From positions 100,184,501 through 100,248,500 of the forward strand of contig NC_052504.1 of assembly GCF_014356525.2 (NCBI RefSeq): DNA of 64,000 nucleotides, given 5' to 3'. Both the position numbers and the translations under genes were made by a program. Below, piece by piece: positions 44,345 through 56,423 of this stretch. The stretch is from Nilaparvata lugens. Taxonomy: Eukaryota > Arthropoda > Insecta > Hemiptera > Delphacidae. Under the pieces are notes generated by a model that saw only the letters and a list, made by a program, of their open reading frames with translations, had not been told where the DNA came from and searched no databases. Position 1 is the first letter of the stretch; every line of letters begins with the position of its first letter.

Positions 44345-45200
44345 AGTGAGGTGCACGTTATAATGACAGCGTTCGATTAGCAATGGTATTGCTAACCTTG
44401 TCTATCATTCAACAAAGCGGATAGCGGTATCTCTTTCTCGCTTTGCTCTGTTGTGACATCGTGTTTTAACAATGTGGAATTAATAATTAATTAACAAAAT
44501 ATTTCTTCCTTATTATGAAAATTTATTACCAAATTATTGAAAAATATAATTTTTCTACAACTGCGCGTAAAGAAAAAATTACATACTCAATTCTCCTCGT
44601 AAAACAGCTTATTTCTGAGGAGAATCTACTTTTCTGCTCGCTAACCATCTGCGCATGCGCAGTAGATTTTATTTACGCTCGCAAATCATTCGCGCATGCG
44701 CAGAAGAGTTCTTTACGCTCGCTAATCAGCTGATGATAAGCAGCTCGCCAAAAGACAAACCACTCTCGGTCAGATCTTAACCTACAAAATTTGTAATTGT
44801 ACCGCTTCTACAGCCATGATGGATATCAGTGTAGACGAATTATTATAAACTCCGCCAGATATGAGTGATTTAACAAGTTTGTGCAGTTGTAGAAAATATT
44901 TTGTTTGTAATTCGCGCGTAATGCTTCTTTATCGCTCTTGCAGAATTATCACGTGACGCGAAGCGGAGCGCGAGCTATGAAACTGTTTTGCGCGAGCGAT
45001 GAAGTCGCGCATTACGCTCTTGATACATAAATAGATATTCTTGCCTTATATTATTTGCCTTAGATTATTTCAAACGAGAATTAACAGTTAATATTACATG
45101 AATAAACCCGTATCAGCTTCTATAGAAGGCATTGATAAGACAGAGGATCGGCAACGTTGTTCTCCTATCTTTCTCCACTGCCATTATAACGTGGACCTTA
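44345..45200 (+). mobile_element. MITE family A carrying a family G insertion
   Basis: Left end agtgaggtgcacgttataat (44345), right end attataacgtggacctta (45182-45200), with G copy 2 between about 44560 and 45030. The rest adds up to a normal-length family A element. Confidence 0.85.
44560..45030. mobile_element. Family G repeat, copy 2
   Basis: Carries CTGCGCATGCGCAG (44649) and CGCGCATGCGCAG (44691), ctaatcagctgatgataagc, gtaattcgcgcgtaatgctt and the hairpin atcacgtgacgcgaagcgga. About 150 bp longer than copy 1 because of extra sequence at the left and middle. Confidence 0.85.
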
Positions 45201-45509
45201 GTTCAGTGTATGAATTGAAATTAGTGGAAGAATCAGGTTTGGGCTGTGCCTGTTGGTGCTTTCCCAATCATATTATTGTGTATTGTGTTGGATGAATAAA
45301 AGAGAAAGAATGATTTAAATAAGAAGAGAAAAGAAGAATGGAGAGTATAAGAGAGGCCAGATGAGGGGAGTGTGAGAAACGGAGGAAATAAAGCTTCCAA
45401 AAAACCCCCCAAAAAAACGGTCCAGGTTGAGATGAGTTTTGGGGCCACGGGGTTGGTTTAACGCAATAAATCGTCTACTTTCCAGTCGGGTTGTCTCATC
45501 TTTATGCTA

Positions 45510-45750
45510 AACTGCTTTCTCCGCTCTCTCTTTCTTTCTTCCTCTGTCTCTCTCTCTCTTAGACTCTCAATACCATACACACTCTTACTCTCTCTTCCTC
45601 ACTTGGTCTCTCCCTCACAATCTTTATATCCCACACATTCGTTTTCATTCTCACTCTTTCTCTCTCAATCTCTTTAACACACTCTCTTTTCCCCTCTATC
45701 ACTCTCTCTATCTCTTCTTCCTACACTCTCTCATCCTCTCTCTCACGCTC
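45510..45750. repeat. CT-rich tract
   Basis: ctctctctcttagactctca and similar blocks. Low complexity. Confidence 0.85.
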
Positions 45751-45767
45751 AATCTTTTCACAACGTC

Positions 45768-45902
45768 CTCATTGTTAAAAAAGAGCTGGCAACAGAGCAA
45801 AGCGAGAAAGAGAGAGCGCTATCCGCTTTGTTGAATGATAGACAAGGATAGCAATATCATTGCTAATCAAACATTGCCTTTATAACGTGAACCTCACTAT
45901 AG
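45768..45902 (-). mobile_element. MITE family A, partial right end
   Basis: gagctggcaacagagcaaag, gctatccgctttgttgaatg, tttataacgtgaacctcact. Confidence 0.85.
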
Positions 45903-46014
45903 GTGTAAGCACTTCAAATTTCTCAACAGGCGGCTTAGTATAGGCAACCCGCTAAAAAGAGTCGATGTTTTTATGATAATTTGTTCTGCTAAACTTACTT
46001 GTTACTTTCCTTGC

Positions 46015-46123
46015 CCTATTAACATAGGTAAGGAAAGTATTGCTTTCCGAAAAAAATTAAGGTACCCCAATTTCTATACGTTTCAAGGTCCCCTGAGTCT
46101 AAACAAAGTGATTTTAGGTATTG

Positions 46124-46192
<69 letters not shown>

Positions 46193-46884
46193 TGTGTGGT
46201 GTGTGTGTGTGTGTGTGTATGAGTGTATGTGCGTCTGTGTACACGATATCTCATCTCCCAATTAACGAAATGACTTGAAATTGGAACTTAAGGTCTTTAC
46301 ACTATAAGGATCCAACACGAACAATTTTGATCGAATGCGATTCAAGATGGCGGCTAAAATGACAAAAATGTTGTCCAAAACAGGGGTTTTCGCGATTTTC
46401 TCGAAAACGGCTCAACGATTTCGATTAAAGTTATACCTAGAATAGTCATCGATAAGCTCTATCAACCGCCACAAGTCCCTTATCTGTAAAAATTTCAGGA
46501 GCTCCGCCCCATCTTTGCAAAGTTTGATTTTAGATTCTCAATTATCAGGCTTCAGATACAATTTAAACAAAACATTTCGAGTGGATTGAGCATGAGAATT
46601 TCTACAATAAATTAATGTTTCGTAACATTTTCACCTAAAATGAAAAATAAGCTCGAAATTCAAGAAAATGTGATTATCCAATTATTGCAAACTATTGGCA
46701 ACTGTTGATTCTATTGAATGATTTACTATGAAGAGATAGCAGACCTCGTGTGTCTTCAGCGCTATTGTCCTGTCACCAGCTGGCTCAAATCTTTGAATAG
46801 TAGACTTGAGATGCGTGGGAACACTAGTGTCATGTGATCAATATTCATAACGGCAAGGAAAGTTGTGTGAGTGCGCCACACCAG
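46015..46884 (+). mobile_element. Family C, full forward copy (~870 bp)
   Basis: ctttccttgccctattaaca to gtgagtgcgccacaccag, with a ~95 bp (TG)n at 46125-46222. Reverse of the copy at 15490-16381, end to end. Confidence 0.9.
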
Positions 46885-47114
46885 ATTTTGTATTAATACA
46901 TAGTGATAATATACGGTACCAGTTAGAAGGCTGGATGTCGATTATTGTATTGCATTTTTCTTCTTCTTCCTCCACCCCCTCCTCTCTTTCTTTTTCTTCC
47001 CCTTCTTCTTCTACTTGTACTACTTCTTCATCTACATCACTACATCATAATTTTCTCCTACTTTTATTCTTTTTATTCTCCCCATGCTTTTCTCCATCTA
47101 CATTTTTCTATTTT

Positions 47115-48484
47115 TCTCTTCTTCTTCTTCTTCTTCTTCTTCTTCTTCTTCTTCTTCTTCTTCTTCCTCTTTTTCTTCTTCTTATGGTAAACTAAATGCA
47201 TCAAACTAAACTGAACTAAAATGAGCTATTAATTTCTCATCCTTTCCCGTATCGAATTACAATACTGCACACAAAATATTCCAAAAATTTTCTCGTACTT
47301 GATTCCACCTGAATCATCTTATTAAATGATTTTTTTCTCTTATCCCATACTACTTGTCTGTAGTTCTTTTTCCCCTCGTTCACTCTTAATCTATTTCTCT
47401 CTCTCTCTCAATAATTATTTTCTCTCAATATAGCTCAATAATTATTTTCTCAATTAATATTTTGCAAATTCATCCATAATTTTTCTGTATTGTAAGCTAT
47501 TGTATATAAGTGTATAAGTCAGTATATATTGTAATCTACATGAATAAAGTACTCAATCCATCAATCTCTCTCTCCTCCTCTCATCCTGGTCGTGTATTGA
47601 TGGACGAGAAAAAGAAGAAGAAGAGAAAAGGAGGAGGAAAAAGAAGAGGTGAGAAAAAAGTGACAAGAAGAAGAAGAAGAAATTTACATCCAGCCTTCAA
47701 TCTGGTACCGTGTATTTATATAATAATACCATAATAAAGGTGAACAATATAGATAATATCTATATCAATCTATTCTTCAATGATGAATTAGTACATTTTC
47801 ATAATTGAGTTTGATTATCCAGTTAGTTGAATTCCACATTTTTTAAAGCGATCTGGCAACGTTGCGGAGCTAGAGAAGGATAACGATATCTGCTTTGTCG
47901 AATTGTTGACAAGGATAAGAGAACGAATATAATGTTAATAAACTACTATGATGCTAGTGATATACTACTATTTTAAAGTGCATCCAACTACACCAACACA
48001 TACACTTTTGTGTGGCAGGTTGCCTATAGTGCGCCGTCAATAGAATAATATTCAAAGTATTTTAAATAGTGAGATGCAATTATTTGTTATAGCAGTATTA
48101 ACATTATAGTAGTTGATTAACATTATGTTGGTGTTCTTACCCTTGTCAACCATTCGACAAAGTAGATAGCGTTATCCTTATCTAGCACCGCAACGTTTCC
48201 AGATCGTTTTAGAAAATGTGGAATTTAATAAACTAGATTTTTAAACTATATAATAATAATTATTATGATAATTTACTGATTCGTCATTGAAGAATATTTG
48301 AAAAAAATATGTGGAGAAGTTTAATGAAGATAGGTTCATTTTATTCATGAGAATCAACAGTCAATATTCCATCAGATATACCAGTATCATCTGTCCTGTT
48401 TAGAAGGCAGTAGCAAGACAGAGGATCGGTATTGTTGTTCTCCTATGTTTCTTCACTGCCATTATAACGTGGACCTCACCATAG
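47115..48484. repeat. 2137-bp-spaced duplication, copy 1
   Basis: Starts in a (TTC)n tract and is repeated at 49252-50621. 47200-48330 is identical in the two; the last ~150 bp differs at several bases. It contains a LINE 3' end (47395-47575, gtgtataagtcagtatatat ... aataaagtactcaatccatc), a GA-rich stretch and family A fragments in both orientations (47840-47920, 48150-48210). Confidence 0.95.
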
Positions 48485-48486
48485 AA

Positions 48487-48890
48487 AACGGATAACGCGT
48501 TACAATCGTTACAAAACCGCGTTACAAGATTGACAACGATGTTCTCTCGTCTTTCTCCACTGCCATTGTAACGTCGACTTCACCATAGAAAACTGATAAC
48601 GCGATACAATCGTTACAAAACCGCGTTACAAGATTGACAACGATGTTCTCTCATCTTTCTTCACTGCCATTATAACGTGGACCTCACCATAGAAAACTGA
48701 TAACGCGTTACAATCGTTACAAAACCGCGTTACAAGATTGACAACGATGTTCTCTCGTCTTTCTCCACTGCCATTGTAACGTCGACTTCACCATAGAAAA
48801 CTGATAACGCGATACAATCGTTACAAAACCGCGTTACAAGATTGACAACGATGTTCTCTCATCTTTCTTCACTGCCATTATAAGGTATCA
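48487..48890. repeat. 104-bp satellite, array 1 (4 units)
   Basis: gataacgcg(t/a)tacaatcgt recurs at 48491, 48595, 48699 and 48803, exactly 104 bp apart. Each unit ends in cactgccatt(a/g)taacgt(g/c)gac, the family A terminus. Units alternate in pairs (1 with 3, 2 with 4), a higher-order dimer. Confidence 0.95.
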
Positions 48891-49251
48891 ATATGTAAGT
48901 GACTGGAGACAATTGCTGGAGACTGGAGAAACACAATCCTGGAATTGTTGAATGGAAATTACTTTCATTTCTGCTGGAGAGACACAGTTGAAACTTTCAT
49001 GACGTACTTTGAGTTAGATTGTGATTCTTTACAAACTGTCACAATTTCCTTCCACAAAACGTTAGTTCTCCGAGGTTTATCAATTCTGACAGAAGAGTTT
49101 CTAGTAGCTTCTATGCCGCTTCCAACAGACCAACGTTTTATCTCTCTTCTTTTAAACATTACTGTCATTCTTGTTCTTATCCGTGCTTCTTCTTCTTCTT
49201 CTCCTCCTTCTTCTGCTTTATTCTTTTCTCCCTCTCCTTTTTCTTCGTATT
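48891..49251. other. Spacer between duplicated blocks
   Basis: A 133-codon + ORF (48945-49346) begins here but runs into the (TTC)n tract as poly-Ser; the first ~80 codons have no known motif. Not called as a gene. Confidence 0.4.
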
Positions 49252-50621
49252 CTTCTTCTTCTTCTTCTTCTTCTTCTTCTTCTTCTTCTTCTTCTTCTTC
49301 TTCCTCTTTTTCTTCTTCTTATGGTAAACTAAATGCATCAAACTAAACTGAACTAAAATGAGCTATTAATTTCTCATCCTTTCCCGTATCGAATTACAAT
49401 ACTGCACACAAAATATTCCAAAAATTTTCTCGTACTTGATTCCACCTGAATCATCTTATTAAATGATTTTTTTCTCTTATCCCATACTACTTGTCTGTAG
49501 TTCTTTTTCCCCTCGTTCACTCTTAATCTATTTCTCTCTCTCTCTCAATAATTATTTTCTCTCAATATAGCTCAATAATTATTTTCTCAATTAATATTTT
49601 GCAAATTCATCCATAATTTTTCTGTATTGTAAGCTATTGTATATAAGTGTATAAGTCAGTATATATTGTAATCTACATGAATAAAGTACTCAATCCATCA
49701 ATCTCTCTCTCCTCCTCTCATCCTGGTCGTGTATTGATGGACGAGAAAAAGAAGAAGAAGAGAAAAGGAGGAGGAAAAAGAAGAGGTGAGAAAAAAGTGA
49801 CAAGAAGAAGAAGAAGAAATTTACATCCAGCCTTCAATCTGGTACCGTGTATTTATATAATAATACCATAATAAAGGTGAACAATATAGATAATATCTAT
49901 ATCAATCTATTCTTCAATGATGAATTAGTACATTTTCATAATTGAGTTTGATTATCCAGTTAGTTGAATTCCACATTTTTTAAAGCGATCTGGCAACGTT
50001 GCGGAGCTAGAGAAGGATAACGATATCTGCTTTGTCGAATTGTTGACAAGGATAAGAGAACGAATATAATGTTAATAAACTACTATGATGCTAGTGATAT
50101 ACTACTATTTTAAAGTGCATCCAACTACACCAACACATACACTTTTGTGTGGCAGGTTGCCTATAGTGCGCCGTCAATAGAATAATATTCAAAGTATTTT
50201 AAATAGTGAGATGCAATTATTTGTTATAGCAGTATTAACATTATAGTAGTTGATTAACATTATGTTGGTGTTCTTACCCTTGTCAACCATTCGACAAAGT
50301 AGATAGCGTTATCCTTATCTAGCACCGCAACGTTTCCAGATCGTTTTAGAAAATGTGGAATTTAATAAACTAGATTTTTAAACTATATAATAATAATTAT
50401 TATGATAATTTACTGATTCGTCATTGAAGAATATTTGAAAAAAATATGTGGAGAAGTTTAATGAAGATAGATTCATTTTATTCATGAGAATCAACAGTCA
50501 ATATTCCATCAGATATACCGGTATCATCTGTCCTGTTTAGAAGGCAGTGGCAAGACAGAGGATCCGCATTGTTGTTCTCCTATGTCTCTTCACTGCCATT
50601 ATAACGTGGACTTCACCATAT
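49252..50621. repeat. 2137-bp-spaced duplication, copy 2
   Basis: Second copy of 47115-48484, same order and orientation. Confidence 0.95.
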
Positions 50622-51600
50622 AAACAGATAACGCGCTACAATCGTTACAAAACCGCGTTACAAGATTGAAAACGATGTTCTCTCATCTTTCTCCACTGTC
50701 ATTGTAACGTCGACTTCACCATAGTGAACAGATAAAGCGTTACAATCGTTACAAAACCGCGTTACAAGATTGACAACGATGTTCTCTCTTATTTCTCCAC
50801 TGCCATTGTAACGTCGACCTCACAATAGAAAACGGATAACGCGTTACAATCGTTACAAAACCGCGTTACATGATTGACAACGATGTTCTCTCTTATTTCT
50901 CCACTGCCATTGTAACGTCGACCTCACAATAGAAAACGGATAACGCGTTACAATCGTTACAAATCCGCGTTACAAGATTGACAACGATGTTCTCTCGTCT
51001 TTCTTCACTGTCATTGTAACGTCGACTTCACCATAGTGAACAGATAACGCGTTACTACCGTTACAAAACCGCGTTACAAGATTGACAACGATGTTCTCTC
51101 ATCTTTCTCCACTGTCATTGTAACGTCGACTTCACCATAGTGAACAGATAACACGTTACTACCGTTACAAAACCGCGTTACAAGATTGACAACGATGTTC
51201 TCTCATCTTTCTCCACTGTCATTGTAACGTCGACTTCACCATAGTGAACAGATAACACGTTACTACCGTTACAAAACCGCGTTACAAGATTGACAACGAT
51301 GTTCTCTCATCTTCTCCACTGTCATTGTAACGTCGACTTCACCATAGAGAACAGATAACGCGTTACAATCGTTACAAAACCGCGTTACAAGATTGACAAC
51401 GATGTTCTCTCGTCTTTCTCCACTGTCATTGTAACGTCGACTTCACCATAGTGAACAGATAACGCGTTACAACCGTTACAAAACCGCGTTACAAGATTGA
51501 CAACGATGTTCTCTCATCTTCTCCACTGTCATTGTAACGTCGACTTCACCATAGTGAACAGATAACGCGTTACAACCGTTACAAAACCGCGTTACAAGAC
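50622..51600. repeat. 104-bp satellite, array 2 (~10 units)
   Basis: Unit marks gataa at 50627, 50731, 50835, 50939, 51043, 51147, 51251, 51354, 51458 and 51561; spacing 104 with two 103-bp steps. Units fall into similarity groups, for example 51147 and 51251 nearly identical. Array ends in accgcgttacaagactggca. Confidence 0.95.
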
Positions 51601-52070
51601 TGGCATTACAACTGAAAAACCCACGAAACAAATCAACCCGTGTTGTCTGTGGCAACTGTGAAGTTAAAGCTCGATTTAAGCTTGATTTCAGCTTGATTTC
51701 AGCTTGAATTCAGCTTGTTTCAAGCTTAGACGTGCGAAGGTTTTTCGATTAAAGCTCCGAGCTGACCGCGAAATAGGGGTCTTGTCTCTGAATGTGTGAC
51801 AACCAGTGTTTTACCGCGTTGCCGCAAATTTATTACTCCCGCTATTCTCCTACATTCAAACTGTTTCTAGCATTCAATATAGGAATTGCTTACAGGCTTC
51901 CTATCCGACCAAAGTTGATACAGTGAAACATGGATGATTTGGACCTCTATAAGTGTAATCTAAACTATAAGGGGATGAATCAGCTTATACGTGTGTAAGG
52001 GACAGGAAATCCCCGAATGACGCATCATCACGTCTGAACTACTGGACTGTTTAAGGCTGTGCAAAGACTA
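51601..52070. other. Region after satellite, with a partial family B
   Basis: agcttgatttcagcttgatt is a short tandem run (51670-51730). 51985-52065 matches family B (aatgacgcatcatcacgtct). No gene. Confidence 0.6.
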
Positions 52071-52077
52071 AAATAGT

Positions 52078-52175
52078 ATATTTCGCACCTAGAGCAGAAA
52101 ATGAGATTTTTTCCGGCTCGAAATCGGTTTTCAAGACCGAGGCCGTAGGCCGAGGACTAGAAAAGATTGAGAGCC
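52078..52175 (-). repeat. Family D flank block, isolated copy
   Basis: gtatatttcgcacctagagc, ccgaggccgtaggccgagga, gattgagagccgga. Fused to family E at its right. Confidence 0.8.
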
Positions 52176-52178
52176 GGA

Positions 52179-53210
52179 ATTAGTTATTTGTGCAAGTAGT
52201 GCGCAAAGTGACAATTTGCTGCACTGAAAGAAACGTTTACGCCCGAGCCGTAGGCGTGGCGGAATGGCTTCTTGAGTGCAGCAGAGAACTTTGCGCACGT
52301 ATTCCACATTAAATGTTTCCTTCAGGTACCATTGATATGAAAAGTGGTAATTATGGGTAAAATTATGGCTGGAATCCATCAAATGTTGTGTGTGTGATGC
52401 TGATATTAATAACAACCTTAATCCATTTAAAAAGTAATAATCCAATTGTAGTTGAAAATTCTCAGCCAAAGTTCTCATTTTTATTCATTCAAGAATCAGA
52501 AAAAATACAGATAGAACAAAAAATTTGCATTCAAAATACACGCCAAAAGCTCATTGAGATGGCTGAACCGACAAGCGCGCTACCTAGCGGGAAGAATCGT
52601 ACCTATATAACTTCGTTTCATTCAGCTAAAAACAGTATTCAGATATTTGGACTTATGGTTAACTAAAATTACCGAAAAATAGTATAAGTAAACTAAAAAA
52701 TATTTATAAAATAACATGGACAACAGAAAATATTTTATTGTAGTATATTCAAATGTTATATTATTAATTTTATTGACATGGATTTCGAACGGTAATTTTT
52801 AACCTGAAAATTCGAATTCATAATGTGTGTTCCTACATTTTCATTGCTTGGAGTTGAAATAATTATTATTACTGTCAATAGAAGAGAAACATTATTTATT
52901 ATCAAATGATGAGAAGTTATTATTTAATTATGATTTAGATAACATATTATTGTTTTGGATTTCTAGATTGGGATTTTATCATAAATATGTAGCCATACAG
53001 CCATTGATGATTCTTATCTAACCACAGACATGTTACCAACTTAATTTTATTTTCCTGCATTGGTGCTCCATATAACCTACTAACTATTTTGCGTTGTCAT
53101 GCTGCAAATCTGGAGTACGCAAAGTGATACTTTGTGCACTAGAGCGGAAAAGTGATTCTTTGCAGCCTGCAATCAGTGCAGAAATGGTCACTTTTCAAGG
53201 TATCTGTAGG
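52179..53210. mobile_element. Family E element, long copy
   Basis: ttagttatttgtgcaagtag at the left and gtcacttttcaaggtatctg at the right. The ~600 bp centre (52430-53030) is absent from the other copies; an ORF of 92 codons (52388-52666) spans part of it with no known motif. This may be closer to the parent element or carry an insertion. Confidence 0.7.
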
Positions 53211-53212
53211 AA

Positions 53213-53820
53213 ATAGTTATTTGTGCAACTAGTGTGCAAAGTGACAGTTTGCTGCACCGAAAGAAACGTTTACGCACGAGCCGTAGGCGAGAGTGCGGAA
53301 TGATGGTATCTTGAGTGCAGCAAACGAACTTTGCGCACATATTTCACATTAAATTTTCCTACAGTTACCTTTGCATATGAAAAGTGGGTATTATGGGTAA
53401 AATTCCTGAAATCCATCAAATGTTTTTCTGTGTAATTTTATTATTAATAAAAACCTCAATTTATTTAAAATTGAATAATAATAATTGAATTATAATTATT
53501 AGTAATTCAATTGAAAATTTATCTGACTGCTTGAAGGAAATTTATCTTATGTAAGCATTGAAATTACTATAATGAACGCACATAATGGCAAGGCAAGGCC
53601 GTTCTCCACTGCCATTATAACATGGGCCTCACTAGAGTGTTACCAACTTAATTTTGATTTTGCTGCACTGGTGCTCCATATAACCTACTAACTATTTTGC
53701 GTTGTCATGCTGCAAATCTGGAGTACGCAAAGTACTCACTTTGCGCACCAGTGCGGAAAAGTGATTCTTTGCGGCCTGCAATCAGTGCAGATATGGTCAC
53801 TTTTCAAGGTATCTGTAGAA
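53213..53820. mobile_element. Family E element, short copy
   Basis: aatagttatttgtgcaacta to cacttttcaaggtatctgta, arranged in tandem with the long copy. A family A end (53605-53635, ccactgccattataacatgg) is embedded. Confidence 0.8.
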
Positions 53821-53823
53821 AAG

Positions 53824-54440
53824 TATATTTCGCACCTAGAGCAGAAAATGAGATTTCTCCGGCTCGAAATCGGTTTTCAAGTCCGAGGCCGTAGGCCGAG
53901 CACTAGAAAAGATTGAGAGCCAGAAAAACATTTTTGCCCGTGGTGCGAACGCTATTTTTCGCCACACACAAAAATAAACAATATATATAATTATGAGAAT
54001 AGTTGTTTACTAAGCACTTCCGAAAGCAGAAGTGGAAGGTGATAGCTCTAGCAAATCTGAGGTAATCCAAATATCAGGAAATTGTCCAAGTATTTTTTCT
54101 TTTATTCTGATTTGTCTAAATAACCTAAAAGATGATGTTTTCAATTATGTGGGAGGTTGAGTTTATACTTTTTTATTCTTTCAAAAGACAATTAGATGAT
54201 ATTATTATTATGAATGTTTCAATTATTGAATAATGAACACAAATAATAAAAAGTTTCTTGATCAGCTGTTTTTTTCTGATTTCTTAGTTCCATGTTAGCG
54301 GCTGGAAAGGGTACTCTTTCCGACCTAGGCCGGAAAGAAACCTGTTCTGACGTCAGACGAGAGTCGTCTGCAAACAATGTCTTTCAGATCTACGTAGGGA
54401 CTGGAGAAAAGCTGCTTTCTGTGCAGTTTGGCGAAAATAA
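53824..54440 (-). mobile_element. MITE family D, reverse copy with flank block
   Basis: Flank block 53824-53950, then gctatttttcgccacacaca (53950) to tgtgcagtttggcgaaaata (54420-54440). TGACGTCA near 54348 and ccgacctaggccgg variant of the palindrome. Confidence 0.85.
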
Positions 54441-54587
54441 ACTTTCTACTGCAGACATTTTTCTATTTGTATTATCATCAAGCTATCAAAATGAGAACAT
54501 TTTTTACCGATCATTAACTTTTGAGATATGAGCGCCTAAATTTCAAATTTTTGGGACAGAACATTTCAAGTTCGGTGAGAGATAATT

Positions 54588-54730
54588 CAATCAATCAATC
54601 AATCATCAATCATCAATCATCATCAATCAATCAATCAATCGTTTATTTCTTCCCAAACATACATGAAAATGTACATGAAAAAGCCAAAAACTAAAAACTA
54701 ACTTAAAGCCAAAGAGAAATAGTGACTGTA
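54588..54730 (-). mobile_element. LINE 3' end, reverse, (ATTG)n/(ATC) tail
   Basis: (aatc)n with catc variants at 54588-54640, then gtttatttcttcccaaacat, the complement of an AATAAA-bearing 3' end. Confidence 0.65.
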
Positions 54731-54839
54731 TAAAATTCATGAGATTCAGAAGATAGATTTTCCATGGTATTGTAGTTGATCTAATAGAACGAAAGTTTTC
54801 TGAAAATATAAATTTTTGAGAAAGTTATTCAATTTATTA

Positions 54840-54945
54840 ACAATGTCCAAATATAACTCAACTAAAAGTTGAAATTTTGCATGGAGATTCTCAATCAACC
54901 GAAGATGGTTATGAGCCTATTTTCAATTCTCCAAGATTCTAGTTT
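54840..54945 (+). mobile_element. Helitron-like family B, partial
   Basis: caactaaaagttgaaatttt, ctcaatcaaccgaagatggt, tattttcaattctccaagat. Ends lost. Confidence 0.55.
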
Positions 54946-55149
54946 TGAAGAAGGAGAGGAGAAGTAGGAGACAAAGAGACATAATATTACTAAAAGAAGA
55001 TGAATAATAATAAAGAGGTATATCCCTAAAGTGAAATTCATAGGTGTGGTGAGAGGGGAATAAGAGGGAGAGTAAGAGAGGTTGCGAGAGAGAGAGAGTG
55101 GGAGAGAGAAAGAGAGCGTGATTGAGAGAGAGAATGGGAGAAAGAGATT

Positions 55150-55475
55150 GATTCATTGATTGATTGAGTACTTTATTTATGTAGATTACAATATATACTG
55201 GCTTATACACTTATATACAATAGCTTACAATACAGCAAAATTATAGATGAATTTACATAATATAGACTAAGAAAATATTATTCAACTGTATATGATATGA
55301 AAAAGCAATTTGTAATATAATAACTATAGATAATAATTATATTGTTATGCATCTACATAAATTGGCGGAGCTTTGGACATATCAATGTCCATTCTTCGGA
55401 AACAATATTCAATATATCCTTTCCACTAACTCTCTACCAAAACGTTAATTTAATTGATTAAACTAAGGATCTATT
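55150..55475 (-). mobile_element. LINE 3' end, reverse copy of family at 60.10-60.38 kb
   Basis: Reverse complement reads cgaagaatggacattgatat, gtccaaagctccgccaattt, gtataagccagtatatattg, aataaagtactcaatc. The same 3' end, cut shorter, is in both duplicated blocks. Confidence 0.8.
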
Positions 55476-55539
55476 CATGAATGGAAATATTGTAAAAGTT
55501 TTAATTAATATGAATATTTGAGAGAACAAAAACACAGAG

Positions 55540-56285
55540 ACAACAAAATTGAGAGAGAGAGAGAGAGTGAGAGTGAGAGAGAGAAAGAGTGAGTGTGATG
55601 AAAAGCAGTGACAGAGAATAGAGATAGAACTGTTGTGGTGTAAATCTGACAGTTCTTCTTCTTCTTCCTTCCCTTCTCGTTCTTGTAGTTTCTCTTTCCC
55701 TCCTACTCCACTTCTCGTTGTTCTTCTTCTTCTTCTTCTTCTTCTTCTCCATTCCAGTGAGCCAGCCAGCCCTTTGATGTTATCAGTAGAACAGCGCAGT
55801 CTCTAAAGGGTCAGCCAAATGAACCCTTCATATTCTCTGCTGCTCTTGTCATGTCATTCACTCCTTATCAGCTCCTCTTCCTTTCTCACTTCCTGACTAC
55901 CTTTCAGATTTCGCTCTCTCTTCTTCCTCCTCTCTATATTCATCTTCTTATCCTTCTTCATCTTCTTCTCTTTCTCCTCCTTCTTCTTCTTTGCTTCCTT
56001 CTTCTCATTTTCCTTGTTCATCTTCTCCTTCTTCTTCTTTTTTTCCTTCTCCTTCATCTTCTTCTCCACCTCCTTCTCTTCCTCCTTCTCATTCTCCTTG
56101 TTCATCCTCTTCTTCTTCTCCTTATCCTCCTTCTTCTCCATATCCTTCTTCTTATTCTTCTTCTTCTTCTTCTTCTTCTTCTTCTTCTTCTTCTTCTTCT
56201 TCTCTTCTTCTTCTTCTTCTTCTTCTTCTTCTTCTTCTGCTCCTTCTTCAGCTTCCTCTTCTTCTTTCTTCTTCTTCTCCTATCT
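55540..56285. repeat. GA tract switching to long CT/(TTC)n tract
   Basis: 55545-55610 purine-rich, 55645-55750 and 55915-56285 pyrimidine-rich with a pure (ttc)n core at 56150-56240. Open frames in all three phases are low complexity. Confidence 0.95.
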
Positions 56286-56423
56286 GATGCAATGTCAACT
56301 GTTCATTCTTGTTTGGATGAATCAAATATTATATTGTTTGCATAGAGAAACAAATCTAAATGTTTGAACTATGAGCTGTTTTCATAATTGACATTGACTA
56401 TTTTATTGATCAGTGTTTTATTT

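Noticed and set aside
47510..49871. Two identical 74-codon ORFs (47510-47734 and 49647-49871)
   Set aside because: They start in a LINE 3' end and continue in a GA-rich tract; identity comes from the 2137-bp duplication, not from selection on a protein.
48487..51600. CRISPR-like array
   Set aside because: Period 104 without distinct spacers; the whole unit repeats, so it is satellite DNA in a eukaryote.
55851..56367. Several 95-164 codon ORFs
   Set aside because: Leu/Phe/Ser/Lys runs from the CT/(TTC)n tract, open in all frames at once.
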